From Liolophura sinensis (lineage: Eukaryota; Mollusca; Polyplacophora; Chitonida; Chitonidae), in NCBI RefSeq assembly GCF_032854445.1, contig NC_088295.1, forward strand, positions 58,883,249-58,947,248: a DNA stretch of 64,000 nt. The letters run 5' to 3'. Both the position numbers and the translations under genes were made by a program. The notes beneath the pieces are model-generated. The model saw only the letters and a program-made list of their open reading frames with translations, ran no database searches and was not told the origin of the DNA. Positions 1 through 14,300 of this stretch are shown piece after piece. Within the stretch, counting starts at the first letter, position 1. Each line of letters opens with the position of its first letter.

Positions 1-1425
1 TAGTCATTCATGATATGACGTACCTCATGCCAACCCAAACATAAGAGCTTTAAAACCTTTATATGCCTTTTATGTAAATTTGAAATAACTGTTTTTCTCA
101 CTCCATCTGGCTAAGTACATCAAAGACATGATTTCATCAACTGTATTCCGCCAATGACATTCTCTTTTAACCATTTCTAAGACTAAGATGAGGATACTGA
201 GTCCTTACACATGCAGGCCCGGAGAAATGTATAATATGTGGCATTAACTTCTGACCATAAACAGTTTGAAACTACATAAAATCAGTATTTTAAGCAACAT
301 TTTCCTGAATGTTCATATGTAACACCGTATGTTTCAGGCTTGAAAACACAAATATCAGAGCTCAATTATGAATGGTGTATATTCTACTTCAGTTTGCAAG
401 GAGAATACATCCATTAATTTCTCAAATGACTACACACTGACCAATTGGCAACAGCAACTAGCTCAGAGATTGACTGACAATGGTGATGTCAAGAGGAGTC
501 ATACCATAAATGATCATGCAATGCTTTCTGACATATAGAGGGAAATCTTTCATCTGATTCTATTTCCCTGTGTTTGGGCAAACTTGAGGGTATGCCAGGT
601 TCCAGGAAGTTTCAGAGCCATGGGAATCTTAATCATGTAGATTAGCCATCTTCTATGGAACTCCCTTATCGGTTATTTAAAAAAAGGTATCCTTTTAGCC
701 ATTACCAGTCAATGTCTATGCTTCCTTGAATATCTCACCACCTCATTATTCCCAATGAAAAAAAAGACTTTGGATTGAAATTAGTCAGATCTAGGCAAGA
801 AGACTTTGGCTAAATGATAGCAAGATTCTCAATCACAACCTGTTTAGATGAAGCCATTAACCATTAAGATGAGGAATTACAGCTACTTACACTCCACTTT
901 CACACAGAAAATGTGTGTATTTTTGCTTTTCCCCTGGGTTCACAGAGCCATCACGTGGAAAAGACAAACGTGCAACACAACAAATCCTAATTACATTATA
1001 TGATGGTTGAATTTCACCCCAAAAGAGGAAAATCAATAATTCTAGCCATCTGATTTCAAAAGAATTTTGAATACTACATTAATTCTTTAGAATCTCTTGG
1101 GATAACAGAAAAAATTCTTAATGGCCAACAATACACCATGGTACATAAGTTAATATAAAATTAGGAAACAAATAACTTTCAATTTCTGTTTTAAGGACAG
1201 TCACTAATATCGAAGTCTGTCATGCAGACGCAAAGCTGACTGGATATATGTACATTTGCAAAAAACTGTACATTGTTTAGGGGATTGTACTTCATCAAAA
1301 TCTCAAAGCATAGTGAAGAACATAATGTAAGACTAAATTCTAGGTATATACAAGTGAACTATTTCATGCACTACATGTAATGTCGATGCAAGTTACATGT
1401 ATCAAAGGCCACTGATTGTACTTAC

Positions 1426-1488
1426 TGACATCACTGATAAACTCTCAATGATGAAGGGTTGAATTTGCCTTTTGCGACCAGATTTTGG
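1426..1488 (-). CDS. Candidate small exon, gene unknown
   Basis: 21 codons in phase 0 (PKSGRKRQIQPFIIESLSVM plus Ser) before a consensus donor GTAAGTACA. The acceptor (AACATGAG) is weak and its upstream tract is the (TATG)n microsatellite on this strand. It could be a late exon of the KASH5/LRMP-like gene or chance. Confidence 0.3.
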
Positions 1489-1506
1489 CTCATGTTTAAT
1501 AGTGCA

Positions 1507-1575
1507 AGCATACATACATACATACATACATACATACATACACACATACATACATACATACAAACATACATACAT
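1507..1575. repeat. (CATA)n microsatellite
   Basis: About 17 tetranucleotide units, slightly interrupted (CACACATA, CAAACATA). It produces a false open frame on the minus strand rich in Met-Tyr-Val-Cys. Confidence 0.95.
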
Positions 1576-3212
1576 GTAACAACAGAGTCAAATAACTCAC
1601 AAGTCTTGTGAGTCATCGCTTGGGAATGAACTCTGGCTAACCAATTAGCTGTTCTTAAAAAATGATCGGCCCAACTTAATCTACTTCAACGTCCTGATCC
1701 ATTAGCATCTGTGTTAAACACAAAGCCTGAGGCACGAGACAGGCATACAAGGACGTCATATTCAGATACCACAGGAGAGGAAATGCGATCACAGATCAGA
1801 ACCAAGGGCTATTAATCACATTTCTAGCTGTACTGGGCCTCAGTCACACTGAAATCCAAAATTACACTATACACAGAAATACATATGCAGTGCGATTAGA
1901 ACAGAACCATTACAGGACCATTTCCTGATAGAGGAAATCTCATAAGGCACATGATCTAGGATTTAGTTGATTTATGAACCTTGTCTTTCTCTGTGTCTGT
2001 TCAAATTACGTTTGCAGATAAAGGTAGAGCATCCAAGAGAATTGAGGTCTTGTTGTCGGTGCTACTCAAACTATGCATGTTGATTGATTTACAACTTCTC
2101 ATATCAATTAGTCAACTAAAAAAATGGCACATACAGGTTTTATGTTAAGTTAAAGCACACATGGTGAACAGGTAGAATTCAATCCAATTCAGATTCCTTT
2201 TTTCAGGTGCTTATCATGAATTGAGTCATCAATGCCATTCTATGAAAAAAGGCATATTTCCACATAGAGACTGGTGGCTGAGCAATCCGATTTGGCAACA
2301 AGAAGATTTTTTAATATTTTCCTATATATTATTTATTATCACAATAATTTTGTTACTCATTTTGGACTGTTGTTTAAAGAAATTCAAGAATTTTTTATCT
2401 GTACCACAGCAGCAACTATTACTACGGACACAGATTCCCCATACACCACATTTGTAGAAGACAATGTTCTAGCTGTTTTCAATGAATGTTAGATCGCACA
2501 AATGTCCCAAAAGATGCAGTCACCCTCTTGTTGTCACCATGCAAGGTCCCCAAAACAATGAAAGAGAGCAGCGAGAGAACTTCGAATATTTCTGACTGAG
2601 GACAGGCTTGAACCCACACCTCATACACCAGCAGATGGAGTCTTGCACCTTTAAACCAAGCCCATGCTATCATTACCACTTAGTGAATGTGACAATGTGT
2701 GTAAAAACAAGCATAAAACTACATGAAACTAACGCTTACACTTTACAGTGCTTCCGCATACTTTACTGTATGCACTCAGATGAAAGATTTCAAAATCATA
2801 AACAAAGGAGATTCATCAATCTTTGCACATTTTCAAGCTGATTTTGGACAAAAAACTACATTGGTTGGATTGGCCAATTTCAGGGCTGCACAAAAAGTGG
2901 AATTATACACAGAACATAGCCTTCAGAATATGCTTAAAGGAACACATTGCACACATGCAAAAAGGTTGAAGAATTACAGAACGCAAAATTTACAATACCT
3001 GTTCAGATATCAATAAGACATTTAAATTAACAAAGTTAAACAGATATGAGTGAGTTATATTATATGACAATGGCCAAACATTAAAAATAGTCCTGTTTTA
3101 ACTATGTTGTACTTGACAACAAACTTGTCTAATATTTTGGGAATGATGTAGACATAAATTATTTGAGACCTGAAATACAACCAATTTGAATAATAATCAA
3201 AACTGATAAAAA

Positions 3213-3460
3213 GACAATTGATTTCATCGGTATACTTTAACTGTACAATGTAATGGGATCAATGTGTTATATATTCTTCCAACAACTGACAGCTACACAA
3301 AAACAACAAAAAAAACAATATGCCTTCATATACAGTGAGAATGGTTACACAACGCTGTATGACAATTGATTTCATTTGTATACATTAACTGTACAATTTA
3401 ATGGGATCAAATTGTTATATATTCTTCCAACAACAACTGACAACTACACAACATCTAATT
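3213..3460. repeat. Two-copy tandem duplication, period about 148 bp
   Basis: GACAATTGATTTCAT recurs at 3213 and 3361, each followed by the same approximately 90-base stretch (TGTACAATNTAATGGGATCA, TATATATTCTTCCAACAAC). Copies have diverged by several substitutions and small indels. Confidence 0.85.
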
Positions 3461-4985
3461 ATTACACAAAAGCAATACACCGGTATCAAAACCAACATAT
3501 GAACCAGTACATGTCTGAAACCACACAAATAACACCGATAATCTCTAGCTGCACAAACCTTGATTTGCTTTTTTTCCCAAACAATTTAGCGAGCATTCTG
3601 GCAGTGCTGCATTAGGGGTAACCTGGAATCCTCCTTTCCCTTATTGCATGATGCTTTTGCAATGTCACGCCAGCGTGGAAATTATTCTCTTCCAATGCAT
3701 TTTTTTTTTTCGCCTAACACTCACAAATCAGATTGAGAGGGAAAGCTGAGAAATTTGTATGAAGCAAGAAGATTACAGAAGTCTTCAGAGTGACAAGAAT
3801 TGCCATCCTCAAAGCCAATATGGTGTCCAACAATTCTTCTGAAGCCGTCATAATTACCCAACGTGTTATTCGTTATCATAATTCCAGATTGAGGTCTGAT
3901 TTCTAGGAGGAGGCCACACCGAGGCTTAAGGTCAGACACCCACACACAGACACCGACACGGGCGTTTTACAGCAGCATGGGTTACAAATGTTGACACATC
4001 ACATCCTGATACCTGCTACAAGAGACGGGCACCAGAGTTTGCTGTCGGTGCTACCCGTCTCAGCTGGCATCCTTGCGGTACATGAAAAACAGACCATCGC
4101 TAGCAGTACACACTTTTCAGGGGAAAGACCAGTAAAATCAATAGTTCCCAAGAAAATTGAATATCACCATCTGACAGTATAGCCAACTACTTGAATTTCC
4201 AGCTTGATCTTAGCAAAGTATACCAAAGTCCAATCACAAATTGGCATGGCATGCAACACTTCATCAGACAGAGTTCCTGGTTATCTGGGGTCTTGCCATC
4301 ACGGTTCCATCCAGGCCAAAAGTACATCTCAATGGGCAGGCACAGGGACAGGCTGGTGCATTCCTGGAAGTCGAGACTAGTCTGAGCAGCAGACACAGAG
4401 ACATCACTGTATCTACCAGCTTTGGTTTACCCGAAGCACAACATACATGACCAGTCAATGTGACAAATTCCAGACATTGCTCTGACATCTTTATTGATCT
4501 GGCTATAAGGGAATGCCAAGATGTTCAACCAGACTGATGACTACATCAGATCAAAATGATTCCCGGCATATAAAATTTGGAACATATTTATGTTCAAACT
4601 AACCACTGGGCTTTAGCAGTTAAGTCTTCAGCACGGGTCTATGGAATTCAATGCTGACTATGATATTCTATTCTAAATCAGAACATTGTGGCAGTGACGG
4701 GATCTGGTGTATTAAACGTACACCAGCAAATTGCAGAAACTCATGCCCAGTCATGACTGGGGTTAATCCCATCAAAATCTATTCCTACCACAAACTACAT
4801 GTGGATAACAATGGTTGAAGTAATGCAGCATAAACTATAAATATGTTCAAAATTTACAGAACACTTTCAATACAACTGCCTATTTCCTACTACTTTAATG
4901 CATTTTTCAGCAATGAAGAAAAAAAAATACCATGCACTGCCCTTGGAATCCCTGGGCCTTGAGCACATGTACAATATAATGAACA

Positions 4986-5565
4986 GATCCAACTTAAAAG
5001 TGGTTTGTAATAATGTGTAGATCTTCTTCCAGGCCATTCATAAAATTTAACTTAAATTGCTGAAAATAAAAAGGGCTCTTCCTCATGACAAGGTGTAAGT
5101 ATGGTGTAAGGTCCAACTTAACAGTGGTTTGTAATAATGTGTAGATCTTCTTCCAGGCCATTCATAAAATTTAACTTAAATTGCTGAAAATAAAAAGGGA
5201 GGTGTAAGTATGGTGTACGTTTGGTGAACTTGGCATAAACCATTCTAGATACTTCATCTTTACAAGCCTTTTATAAAATTGAACTTAAATGAACCCAATG
5301 ACCTTGAAGAAAAAGGTCAAGGTCACTGAAAATCAATAGGGTTCTTCTTCATGCCAAGGTGTAAGTGTAGTGTAAGTTTGGTGACCTTGGGCTAAACTGT
5401 TCTAGAGATAGAGCATTCACCAGCCTGTAAAATTTAAATTAAATGACCCCTATGAGCTTTAAGAAAAAGGTTCCCAGGTTGCTCAAAATAAATAGGGTTC
5501 TTCCTCATGCCAAGGTGTAAGCATGGTGTAAGTTGGTGAACTTAGGCTAAACTGTTCTAGAGATG
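4986..5565. repeat. Degenerate tandem repeat, units of about 110-125 bp
   Basis: A roughly 75-base block is repeated almost exactly at 4995 and 5119 (offset 124). It is followed by weaker copies sharing ATAAAAT-GAACTTAAAT, an AAGGTCAAGGTCA-type core, and CTTCCTCATGCCAAGGTGTAAG. I recall similar phrases as interspersed repeats in mollusc introns. Confidence 0.8.
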
Positions 5566-7355
5566 GAGCTTTTAGAATGATATAGACTGACAGCGGACGC
5601 CGCCACCTTTAACAATACCTCTAGCCAAAACTGGCAGAGGCATAAAAACAAGAACTTTAAGGTGAGGGCCATACAGTTCTTCTTCCCACTGTATTCCTTC
5701 AATTGATGAATACAGAATATTTAATTTTTCCCCAAAATGGTAGGGCATTTTCTGGGCAACCACACGGGGTTTTTACCTGGCACCCTCTTTATACGATTTG
5801 GTCTTTTAAACTATTGTATTGTTTCCAAAAGTTTTAAAAGGCAACAAGAACCAGAAAGGATTTTGGGCATGTAAGTACTATTGTTGTACTCAAAATTCAC
5901 CGCATTTAAAGCATTCAGTTGAACAACTGGCTGAATGTTGGATATCTGAATATCCAAATAATGAATGCAAATTATTAATACAATGAAGACCCATGTGCTA
6001 GAATGTACAATGTCAAATCAAGATGCCAAATCACTAGCATAAATATTTTAACCCTGAAATGAATGTGTCTGCTTTAGACAGATCAAATCTTCAGTTACAT
6101 GTACATGGTGCGAAAATCAATTCAAAGACGTACATTTGCTGTTAGAGCTGTTATTTGGCACAAGATCGCAGCAAACACACCAGGCTCTTCAAATTGTTAG
6201 TCCAGCGTGGGAAGTGTTATCTTAATGAAGGTCTTCCAGTTTTTCAATACAAGCAGCTTTGTATTTTAAAATGCTAGATAAAACACTGATACAAACTGAG
6301 CATGTTAGCAATTTAGGCTTGACATATTCTTACGCCCTGCAATAATTCTGCATCTTTGCTACAATTTCTGAACGTCTAACAAGAATGTCACAAGAAGGCC
6401 TACTCATTGGAATCACACTGTCTCTCGTAAATTAATCCCACGACATTCCATACTTTTGTCATTTTGTTGGTTTATAACATACATCTACATGCATTCAAAT
6501 ATTCACTTTAATATTCACAGTGACTAAAACTTTCAAGTTAACCTGTTTTTGTTCTTTCTGATAACAAGTACTACCTCAGAAACAAGAAAAAAATTTACAC
6601 TTGCACATAACTAAAGAATTACACTGCCACATGTGTGAATTGTCTTGTATGAACACTTCACTGGGTTACAGCCAACATGTACAGTACCTGTATTATGGGT
6701 ACCTGTATTAACATTGTGTAGATGTTAACCAGGCTCTAGAAAATGCTCTCATTACAAAAAGCTCCATGCCGGTCATGCTCTTGTAATCACAGGAAACAAG
6801 AGACGGCAGAATACCGACAGTTTGTTCAGACCTCATTAATGGAAGAATTTGTCAACGGACAAAAAAAAAAAAACAATAAAGGAAATATGGGCTTAACAAA
6901 AAGAATTTGCCTTCATCAATAATGAATCTATAATCCTTTCAGGAAGAAAAAAAGAAAAAATATGCCGCTCACAAAATGTCATGCTGTGTGGTGTACATAT
7001 TATTTGCATTAATTTTCCTGAACAAACAGATCAAGTAATTACATGTACTAAAAAACAAGAAGTGAGAAGACATCTATGATTATGATTTTCATCAGAAATT
7101 GGACATGTGACTCCATACATGTGTATAATGTTGGTGAATTATTATGAAGGTGCATGTCAACAGCATTGTTAGGAATACTGCACGACTGCACTTGGGGCTC
7201 AAAATTATACACTGAACACACAAATGCAAGTACATGTAAAAAATGGTTTGAGCAACTACGAAGTTTAATTGACTATCACTAGTGTGACTACAACATAATC
7301 ATCTGGGATATGCATACTTTTCCATGATAGGACCACTGAAAATGAAGGTTCAAAC

Positions 7356-7471
7356 CAATTTTTTTAATTCCTCCAAATGCTTTCTCAAGTGAGGAGAGGG
7401 TGGACAGCAAAGAAGAGTGTTCCATGTTTTCTATCTTTCTTCTCTGCTCAGTACAAATTACTTCTCCCAAT
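7356..7471 (-). CDS. Candidate next exon of the KASH5/LRMP-like gene
   Basis: An acceptor CTTAAGAAAAG leaves one base and then LGEVICTEQRRKIENMEHSS and LSSLEKAFGGIKKI, which fits the phase-2 donor of exon 16 and has helix-like composition. The donor (GTTTGA) is weak and the acceptor tract is poor, so the right border in particular is approximate. Confidence 0.35.
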
Positions 7472-7762
7472 CTTTTCTTAAGACAACCAATAATGACCAA
7501 TGTTGAACTTTCAAATATACCATGGCAGGAAATTCTTGAATAAGGTGACACCAGTTTTATTTTGTGCTTTACAAGCGAGCAAACGTATACACTAAAAGAA
7601 ACAACAAGAGTTGTGAACACAACATTACACCCCAACGAATGCATCTGTTCGCAATGCATAAAACAATATCAACAGCACTGTGGTAAGTATAACCCCTGAG
7701 AGGAATCTTCATGGGTGTTGATGTTAGTTACGTGGTTACCACAAATGAAACCTATGCAGAAC

Positions 7763-8090
7763 ACAGTTGGAGTTGTAGCTCAGACACAAAATCATTTCTA
7801 TTTATATAGTATATATAAGGAAAACAGCTATCTGATTACCAAGACAATTGCGAAAAAGGACAAATGTAAGTCATGAGACATTGTCATCTGTGTATCTATG
7901 TATCCACCAAAAATTAAAACTGGGTGGAAAACAGTTGGAGTTGTGGCTTGGACATGAAATCGTATTTATTATATAGTATATAATATCTTGCTATCTGGTT
8001 ACCATGAAAACCGCGAAAATGGGCAAATTTGAGTCGAGACACATTGTCATCTTTGTATCAGCATGTATGTATCCATCAAAAAATTAGATG
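7763..8090. repeat. Two-copy tandem duplication, period about 168 bp
   Basis: ACAGTTGGAGTTGTNGCT occurs at 7763 and 7931, and both copies continue through GCTATCTGNTTACCA, GCGAAAA and ACATTGTCATCT to a TATGTATCCA end. Sits in an intron left of exon 16. Confidence 0.85.
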
Positions 8091-8248
8091 CTTTTCAAGT
8101 TTTGCTTAATTTTTTACCTCCTCTGACATTGAAAAAAAGATTCACTCTGCCCATAGAACAAAAATTTAAGCTGGTGTGGCCTTAATATTCATGTTGGAAC
8201 AGAACATGTGTGCATATATATACCACTGAAATTAATGCAATTACTCAC

Positions 8249-8370
8249 TGTTTGAGTTTGTGGATTTCTTTTTCCATGTCACCCTTCTCCCTCTTCAAAT
8301 CATCCACTGTACACTGTAGCTGAAGCTTTTCACTCAGAATCTTATTCAAATCAAGTTTCATTGAAGAGGC
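8249..8370 (-). CDS. KASH5/LRMP-like gene, exon 16 (coiled coil)
   Basis: Phase 0 to 2. Encodes ASSMKLDLNKILSEKLQLQC and LKREKGDMEKEIHKLKQ. Acceptor TTTGAACAG, donor GTGAGTAATT. Last exon I support firmly; the gene must continue left because no stop follows in frame before the donor. Confidence 0.86.
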
Positions 8371-11300
8371 CTGTTCAAACTCAAGAGAAAGCTACATCAC
8401 TTTTTTACCTCACTTCATTCAGGTACATCTTCATGTAGAACATGTGTATAATTTTACTCACAACTCCAAAGCTTCTTTGTTACAGAAGCAGAGTTGCATT
8501 CCATGGCAGGACGACTTGTTAATTTTTTCACATAGCTGAATATTACACTACCTTTTAATATGCATTCGTATGATTTAATTTTCACTTATACCACCACTTA
8601 ATATGGTGGGAGGAATCTAGGCAGACCCAGGAGAAACCCACAACCATTCGCAGGTTGTTGGCAGACCCTCTAACAAATGCCTTGCGAGTAAGTCACCATG
8701 AACTGGACCTGAACTCACAGCAATCGCATTTTTGAGAGGCTCCTGCAGGTCATTGTTCTGTGTCAGTATGCTACCCACCAGCCCACAGAAGATCCCAATC
8801 TTTTAATATAACTGCTTTATATTTGCATTTAACATAAAAAAGCTGCTAAAAAAAAGTTGCCTTTCCTTACATCTGAACACACAAGTACATGTAAACCATG
8901 GTTTGAGAGACTGACTTGTGTGACTAGCACATACTCATTTGGGACATGTATACAACAATAATACATATGAACTATACAGGAACTTAATACATATGCTTTC
9001 AGCCAGATGTCATGAATCTTGGGGCCCATGGACAGATGAATCTGGGAACAGCCTGTGTGAAAAATTTTGCTGCCCATGCAATGTTAACAAAAAAGCCATA
9101 TCTACACTAGAAACGGCTACATTTGAAGCTGCAAATTTATTAGTCGGTTAAGGGAGAGAAGGCATCCAGCTGAAGTCAGTAGTCACAGGGGATGAAGTAA
9201 AGATGTTGATATGGAAGTACTACTTCCAATGTCAGAACACAGGGCAATGATTTATTTCGTTCAGTGATTTTATCAAGGCATTTCTAAGAAATCTGAAGTT
9301 CACAAGCCTTTCCTGAAATATTTTATCTCGCAGTCTTAAGAGTGATAACCCTAAATGATCACCCAAGCACAAAATACATAAAATATGCCACATATTCAAG
9401 CCAAAACAAAGCCCCAATGAACCTGTTTTCCACATGTATCTTTTATGCTTTTTTTTATGCTGCCATTTCCACAGGATAAATTTCTGCTGACTCCGCACCA
9501 CAGAGCAATATAAAACCAGACATTATGAACCTAATATACAATATAAAACTCAAAGCCACAAAGGATCATTTTTCTTCATTTACCTTGTCTTCCAAGTCCC
9601 TGATAGTTTTTTTCTTCTCTTCAAGCTGTTCCTTGATAATGAGGAGTCGTCCGTCCAGTGTTGCCTGGAATCCACTCGAACAGTCCAGCATCTGCTGTAG
9701 GGAATCCTCATGGATCTGATGTAACCGGATGTTCTCATCTGTAATAGAATCACATTTTATTTTACTCACTATTGTCTTTTATTTCCTACAAACACGAAAA
9801 AAGATCAGTCCTTGATCAGAGTCAAGGGAGCAGGATCAGATCAATACAACCTTAAGTTCCACATAAAAAATAGCACATCTGTGCATGTACCTCCTAAAAT
9901 AAGCTTGTATAAAACAAGGTTCTAGGGAAATTCAAATGTTTTACACAGTTTGAAGACATTCATCTATACAATGAGCTCTCGACACTTGCATTTCTGATAA
10001 TGTTACGTTAAATTTGAAGCACATATCAGTTCTACCACGTCTGTTTTTCTGAAATTTCTGCCATCCTTTACAATGAGAATACATTTATTACCCCTGATAA
10101 GGAGGTTATGCTATATTTGTATGTTTTTCTGTCTGTCTACCAGCAACTTTAAAAGAAAAGTCATTCACATATTTGGAAGAAATTTTGCACACTTTTGCAC
10201 ACCTTTTTTTTTTAAAGTGGGTATCCAGGAATACTTTTTGAATTGTCCTTCACCATTGACAGATATGACAGAAATGCAGAATACTGTACTTTTGTGTATA
10301 ATGCAATACTTTGTGCATTTAGTTGAGGTTTATGCTCTTGATTATTATCTGATGGGTGTCTATCTAATCAAGAATCTTCACATGTACACCAGGTCAGGGT
10401 TATTGAAGTTCCCTCACCAGGTATAACTTGGAACCAGAACATCTTTAAACTAGGACTTCAACCTCACTGCTGTTTGCTATGGTGAGAAAAGTGTTTGATC
10501 TCAAATGCTGTATTGATTTATTTCACTAGTGTTTTACTTCATACTCAACAATTTTTCACTTATACAACAGCCGCCAGCATTACGGTGGGAGAAAACAGGG
10601 CAGAGCCTGGGGAAGCCCACAACCATCAGCAGGTTGATGACAGACCCTGGTGAGAGGCTCATGGGTCATTGCGCTGTGCTTGCACATTAACCACCTTGAC
10701 CACGCAGCCCCTTACCACCCCCCACCCCGAACTGTTTTATTTGAGCCTCACAAGAAACTTTGATAGACTGACCAAGATTTTACATAGTGTTTACATATGA
10801 CTATCTCACCTTTTAACTTTTGATAACCTGTCATCAATCTGCTTGCTCTGCAGGAAAAAACAAGAAAAAACATGAAATTCTTTGGAGTGAGCCCAATATG
10901 ACTACTTTATAAATCGATACCTTAAGACAATGTTACCACCTATGCAAAATACAAAAACTTCCACCTATAGGTTTTCACATGGTTTGAGTCACATTACACT
11001 TATAACAGTAAACCCTTCAATGCATGAAAGCAAGACTGCAATCCAACCATAGTTTCCAGAATAACCTAGTGAACACAGACATGACTCGAGTTAAAATGTT
11101 ATACAAGTGTAAAGTGTAACAGATAAAGGGGTCCACATTCAAACCCTTTCTTTCTTACTTTTTGCTTTGCATTGTATCGCAGTACAGCTACATTACATCC
11201 CAGTGCAAATGACAGGTACAGAAGAACAACAAGCAATGCTCAGAGGAAACCACCAAACATCATACATGTATAGAAAGTTTAAGTCTCATCTGAAAATTTG

Positions 11301-14300
11301 TAATATCCTATGGAAATTATTCCAAAATGAACAAACCTAGTAATGTGATTTTTTTTCTTTCTTCTTATTTCTTTATTTATTTTTTTGGCCCACCTATTTG
11401 TCAATCTGGACCAAATTACACATAGCTGAGTGCACAATTGGTACACATCTGTGGCCACTGTCAGAAGGAACTGAATTTGACTCAAGTCAGCTATGTGATA
11501 AAAGTAGCTAGGGTGGTTGGCAGGCAAGCAAACAGTGGATTAGGCCATTCCTATGACACTGGTCAAGGAACAGTGATCCAAACTGAAACAGCCCAGATTG
11601 CTTGGCCAACCAAGAACCTCTATACCACAAATTGCCTTGAACTAGATTTGAGCTAGATTAGTATCCCCAGTAACCCCTCAACATGCACCATGGGGGAAAC
11701 ATTAGGAGATACAAAGAGATACAGATTTGTTTCTGTTTGGCTTTATGTGAGAGACAGACAAGTCCAGACAATGCCTAGCGTGAGCTGAATTTTAGATAGG
11801 GCAGATTTATTCAAACTTGACCAAGACTTGGGGGATTTAACCTGACAAACCTCATCTCTAACCTAACTATTTCTTAGCCATTGACGACAAAAAATTGTAG
11901 CTCACCTGTCCTCAGCCTTCTTTTTAGCATGGGACAAATCGTTTATTTTCTTGGTTAAGAACTCAAAGTCGTCCTTGAGATTCATCTTGAAAGTGGATGG
12001 TGTACAGCATAGTTTGGCCTGGTCGCTGGGGTCAGCTGCCTCAACTAGATCTGTCATTTTCTTTATAACAAGCTGTTGGCGCTGCATGATCTCAGATGTC
12101 TACAAAATGGAGACAAAAATTTTCCAGTTAGGTTTTGACTTTTTATTCATCTATATAAAAGAAACCACATAAATGAGCAATGCATGAAAAGAATGTCAAC
12201 ACAGTTATAAATTGAATCAACGAATGATTCTGGGTTTGCGCCACGTCTTCAACCATTGGTTATTTTAACCAATTTCAGTTGATTCGAAATTCAAAATAGC
12301 TAAACAAATCAATGTCAGACTATAATTTGTAACTAACTAAAGGGAGATGATTAAGACGTTATAATATGTGTCTATTAACATTATTTTTAAAATCAAGATA
12401 GTATGAATTTTTAAGAACCCTAATTATATGAGGAAGAGACATTGGAAGGCCAATGTTACTCAGTACAAAACAATTAATCCATATGTTCATGAGAATGCAT
12501 ACCACCTGTCAACTATGATGAGGAGGTGATTATATATCCACAGTAATATGTACACAAAATATTTATCATAAAGAGAGATCACACTTGAAAGATCAACTTA
12601 ACCATGCATCTTCCCATGCAACACATCCATGCACCATGCAGAGTGAATGAGAAAGAAGCAGTGCAAATATACACATACAAATAATTAAAAATGGAATTTA
12701 CTTAAAAAAGCCATTTTAAGTATTCATGGCATGCAGATTCAATATCTATGTCCTACATGTATATTCATTATACCGCTTATACCACAGCGGCCAGCATTAT
12801 GGTGGGAGGAAACCAAGCACAGCTCTAGGGAAACTCCTGACCATCCGCAGGTTGCTGGCCATCCTCCTACATGTATATATAATGTACACAGAAACCTGAA
12901 GTTAATGCTTACAAGCATTCATTTATTTGAATGCAGTACGTTAAGGCCTCATTCAATATAATATCACCTATCAAACAGCAGTCAGCATTATGGTGAGAGA
13001 AAACCAGGCAGAACCTGGAAGAAACCCTTGACCATCCACAGGCTGCTGCCAGACCTTTACATGCATGTATTAAGGGAGCAGATACACCTGGCCACATGAT
13101 AATGAAACTATCTTAGACTTAAGTCAAGAATTTAAATCACTATACAATTGTCACTTAATGTAACAAGGTCAAAATATTGCTTGACAACGTAAATTCTGGG
13201 TATGTTATGACAATAAATTTTAGTTAAAGTAACAAAAAGGAACATACCAAATTAAATGATAAAATTTTGACTTAAATTTAAGATTGTTTCATGATCCCAG
13301 GGCCGGGCTAATTACAATGCAATAATGGAAATTAAGGTTGTCTTTGCTGTAAGCAAATGAGTTGAGGAAATGAAAATCTGCATGTTCAAATTACTAACAT
13401 GTGCACATGAGTAGAAAAGCTAAGAATTTAATTTGCATAATTTCCACATGTACCAAGTAAACCAAAAATCAAGCATATACATGTATTTCTAGTCGCCAGG
13501 CCATTTACATGTCGAGCAGAAATTCATGCACTGGTAAAGTTTAATACTAACCTGATCTTGGGTTAAGACAACAACATAACATAAAAACAAAAACCGAATC
13601 CAACTCAAACAGAAAGTGAAAGTAAGAATGCCATTTACCACAGATGAGGAAAAATGGTTAATGTCATCATTTGAGGAGGTGATGTCTCGAAGCCGTGCCA
13701 GTCCACTACTGAAATCTAGTTTGTTATTATTTACAGAGTCCTTTTCGTTAAGTCCCAAGAACACTGAGTCTTCCCATTCTCTCTCACATAAAGGAGAAGG
13801 CAGATGCTTATCGTCTTCCAGCTGGAAATATAAGCAAGCATTGCCCAGGTTTAGTTTACCTATACTTTACTGTGAGAGTGGGAGACAGCTGGATGTCTTG
13901 GATCAATACAGCATTGCAAAACTTTCAAAAAAGTTTAATTATTAAGGACTATGTGGGATTTTAGTGTTTAATCAAGAGTTTTGGATATACAGGTCAACGG
14001 TTACATGTAGGCTTATTGATGGAAGAAAGGTAAAGTGAATCTCCATACTTTGCAAAGACACTTAATAAACCTTTAGACTAAAGGTTGCAGCCGAACCAGC
14101 TGAGAACTACTTTGCTTTAAGTCTTTAGGTCACTGGCTAGTGGCTGATTGGCAGAACAACGCTTTAGACGAATAAGCCTGAGAGGAAATTCATACTATTT
14201 TAAGTCAACTGTGTCAATGTTGTTTATTCTATTCAACATTTATGAACAACGTCATAAGGGCTTAATGCCGCTTCGGCAATATTGCAGCTATATGGTGGCA

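Larger units (their letters stand above)
1..7355. other. Left flank: probable introns or 3' untranslated sequence
   Basis: Apart from the candidate exon at 1426 and the repeats listed, I see no convincing coding sequence. A less AT-rich block at 3700-4490 holds several short open frames on both strands, and the minus strand has an AATAAA just above it (near 4490). This could be part of a terminal exon or 3' untranslated region of the KASH5/LRMP-like gene, but nothing resembles its expected membrane anchor. Confidence 0.4.

Noticed and set aside
1507-1575. Possible CRISPR-like spaced repeats
   Set aside because: Plain tetranucleotide microsatellite. None of the arrays in the window have unique spacers, and the genome is eukaryotic.
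4187-4488. Cys-rich overlapping open frames on the minus strand, considered as a KASH-like tail
   Set aside because: Hydrophobic stretches are too short and charged for a membrane anchor, and no phase-consistent junction to the coiled-coil exons was found.
10073-10426. 117-codon plus-strand open frame
   Set aside because: Intronic, hydrophobic-random composition, no start context or family.
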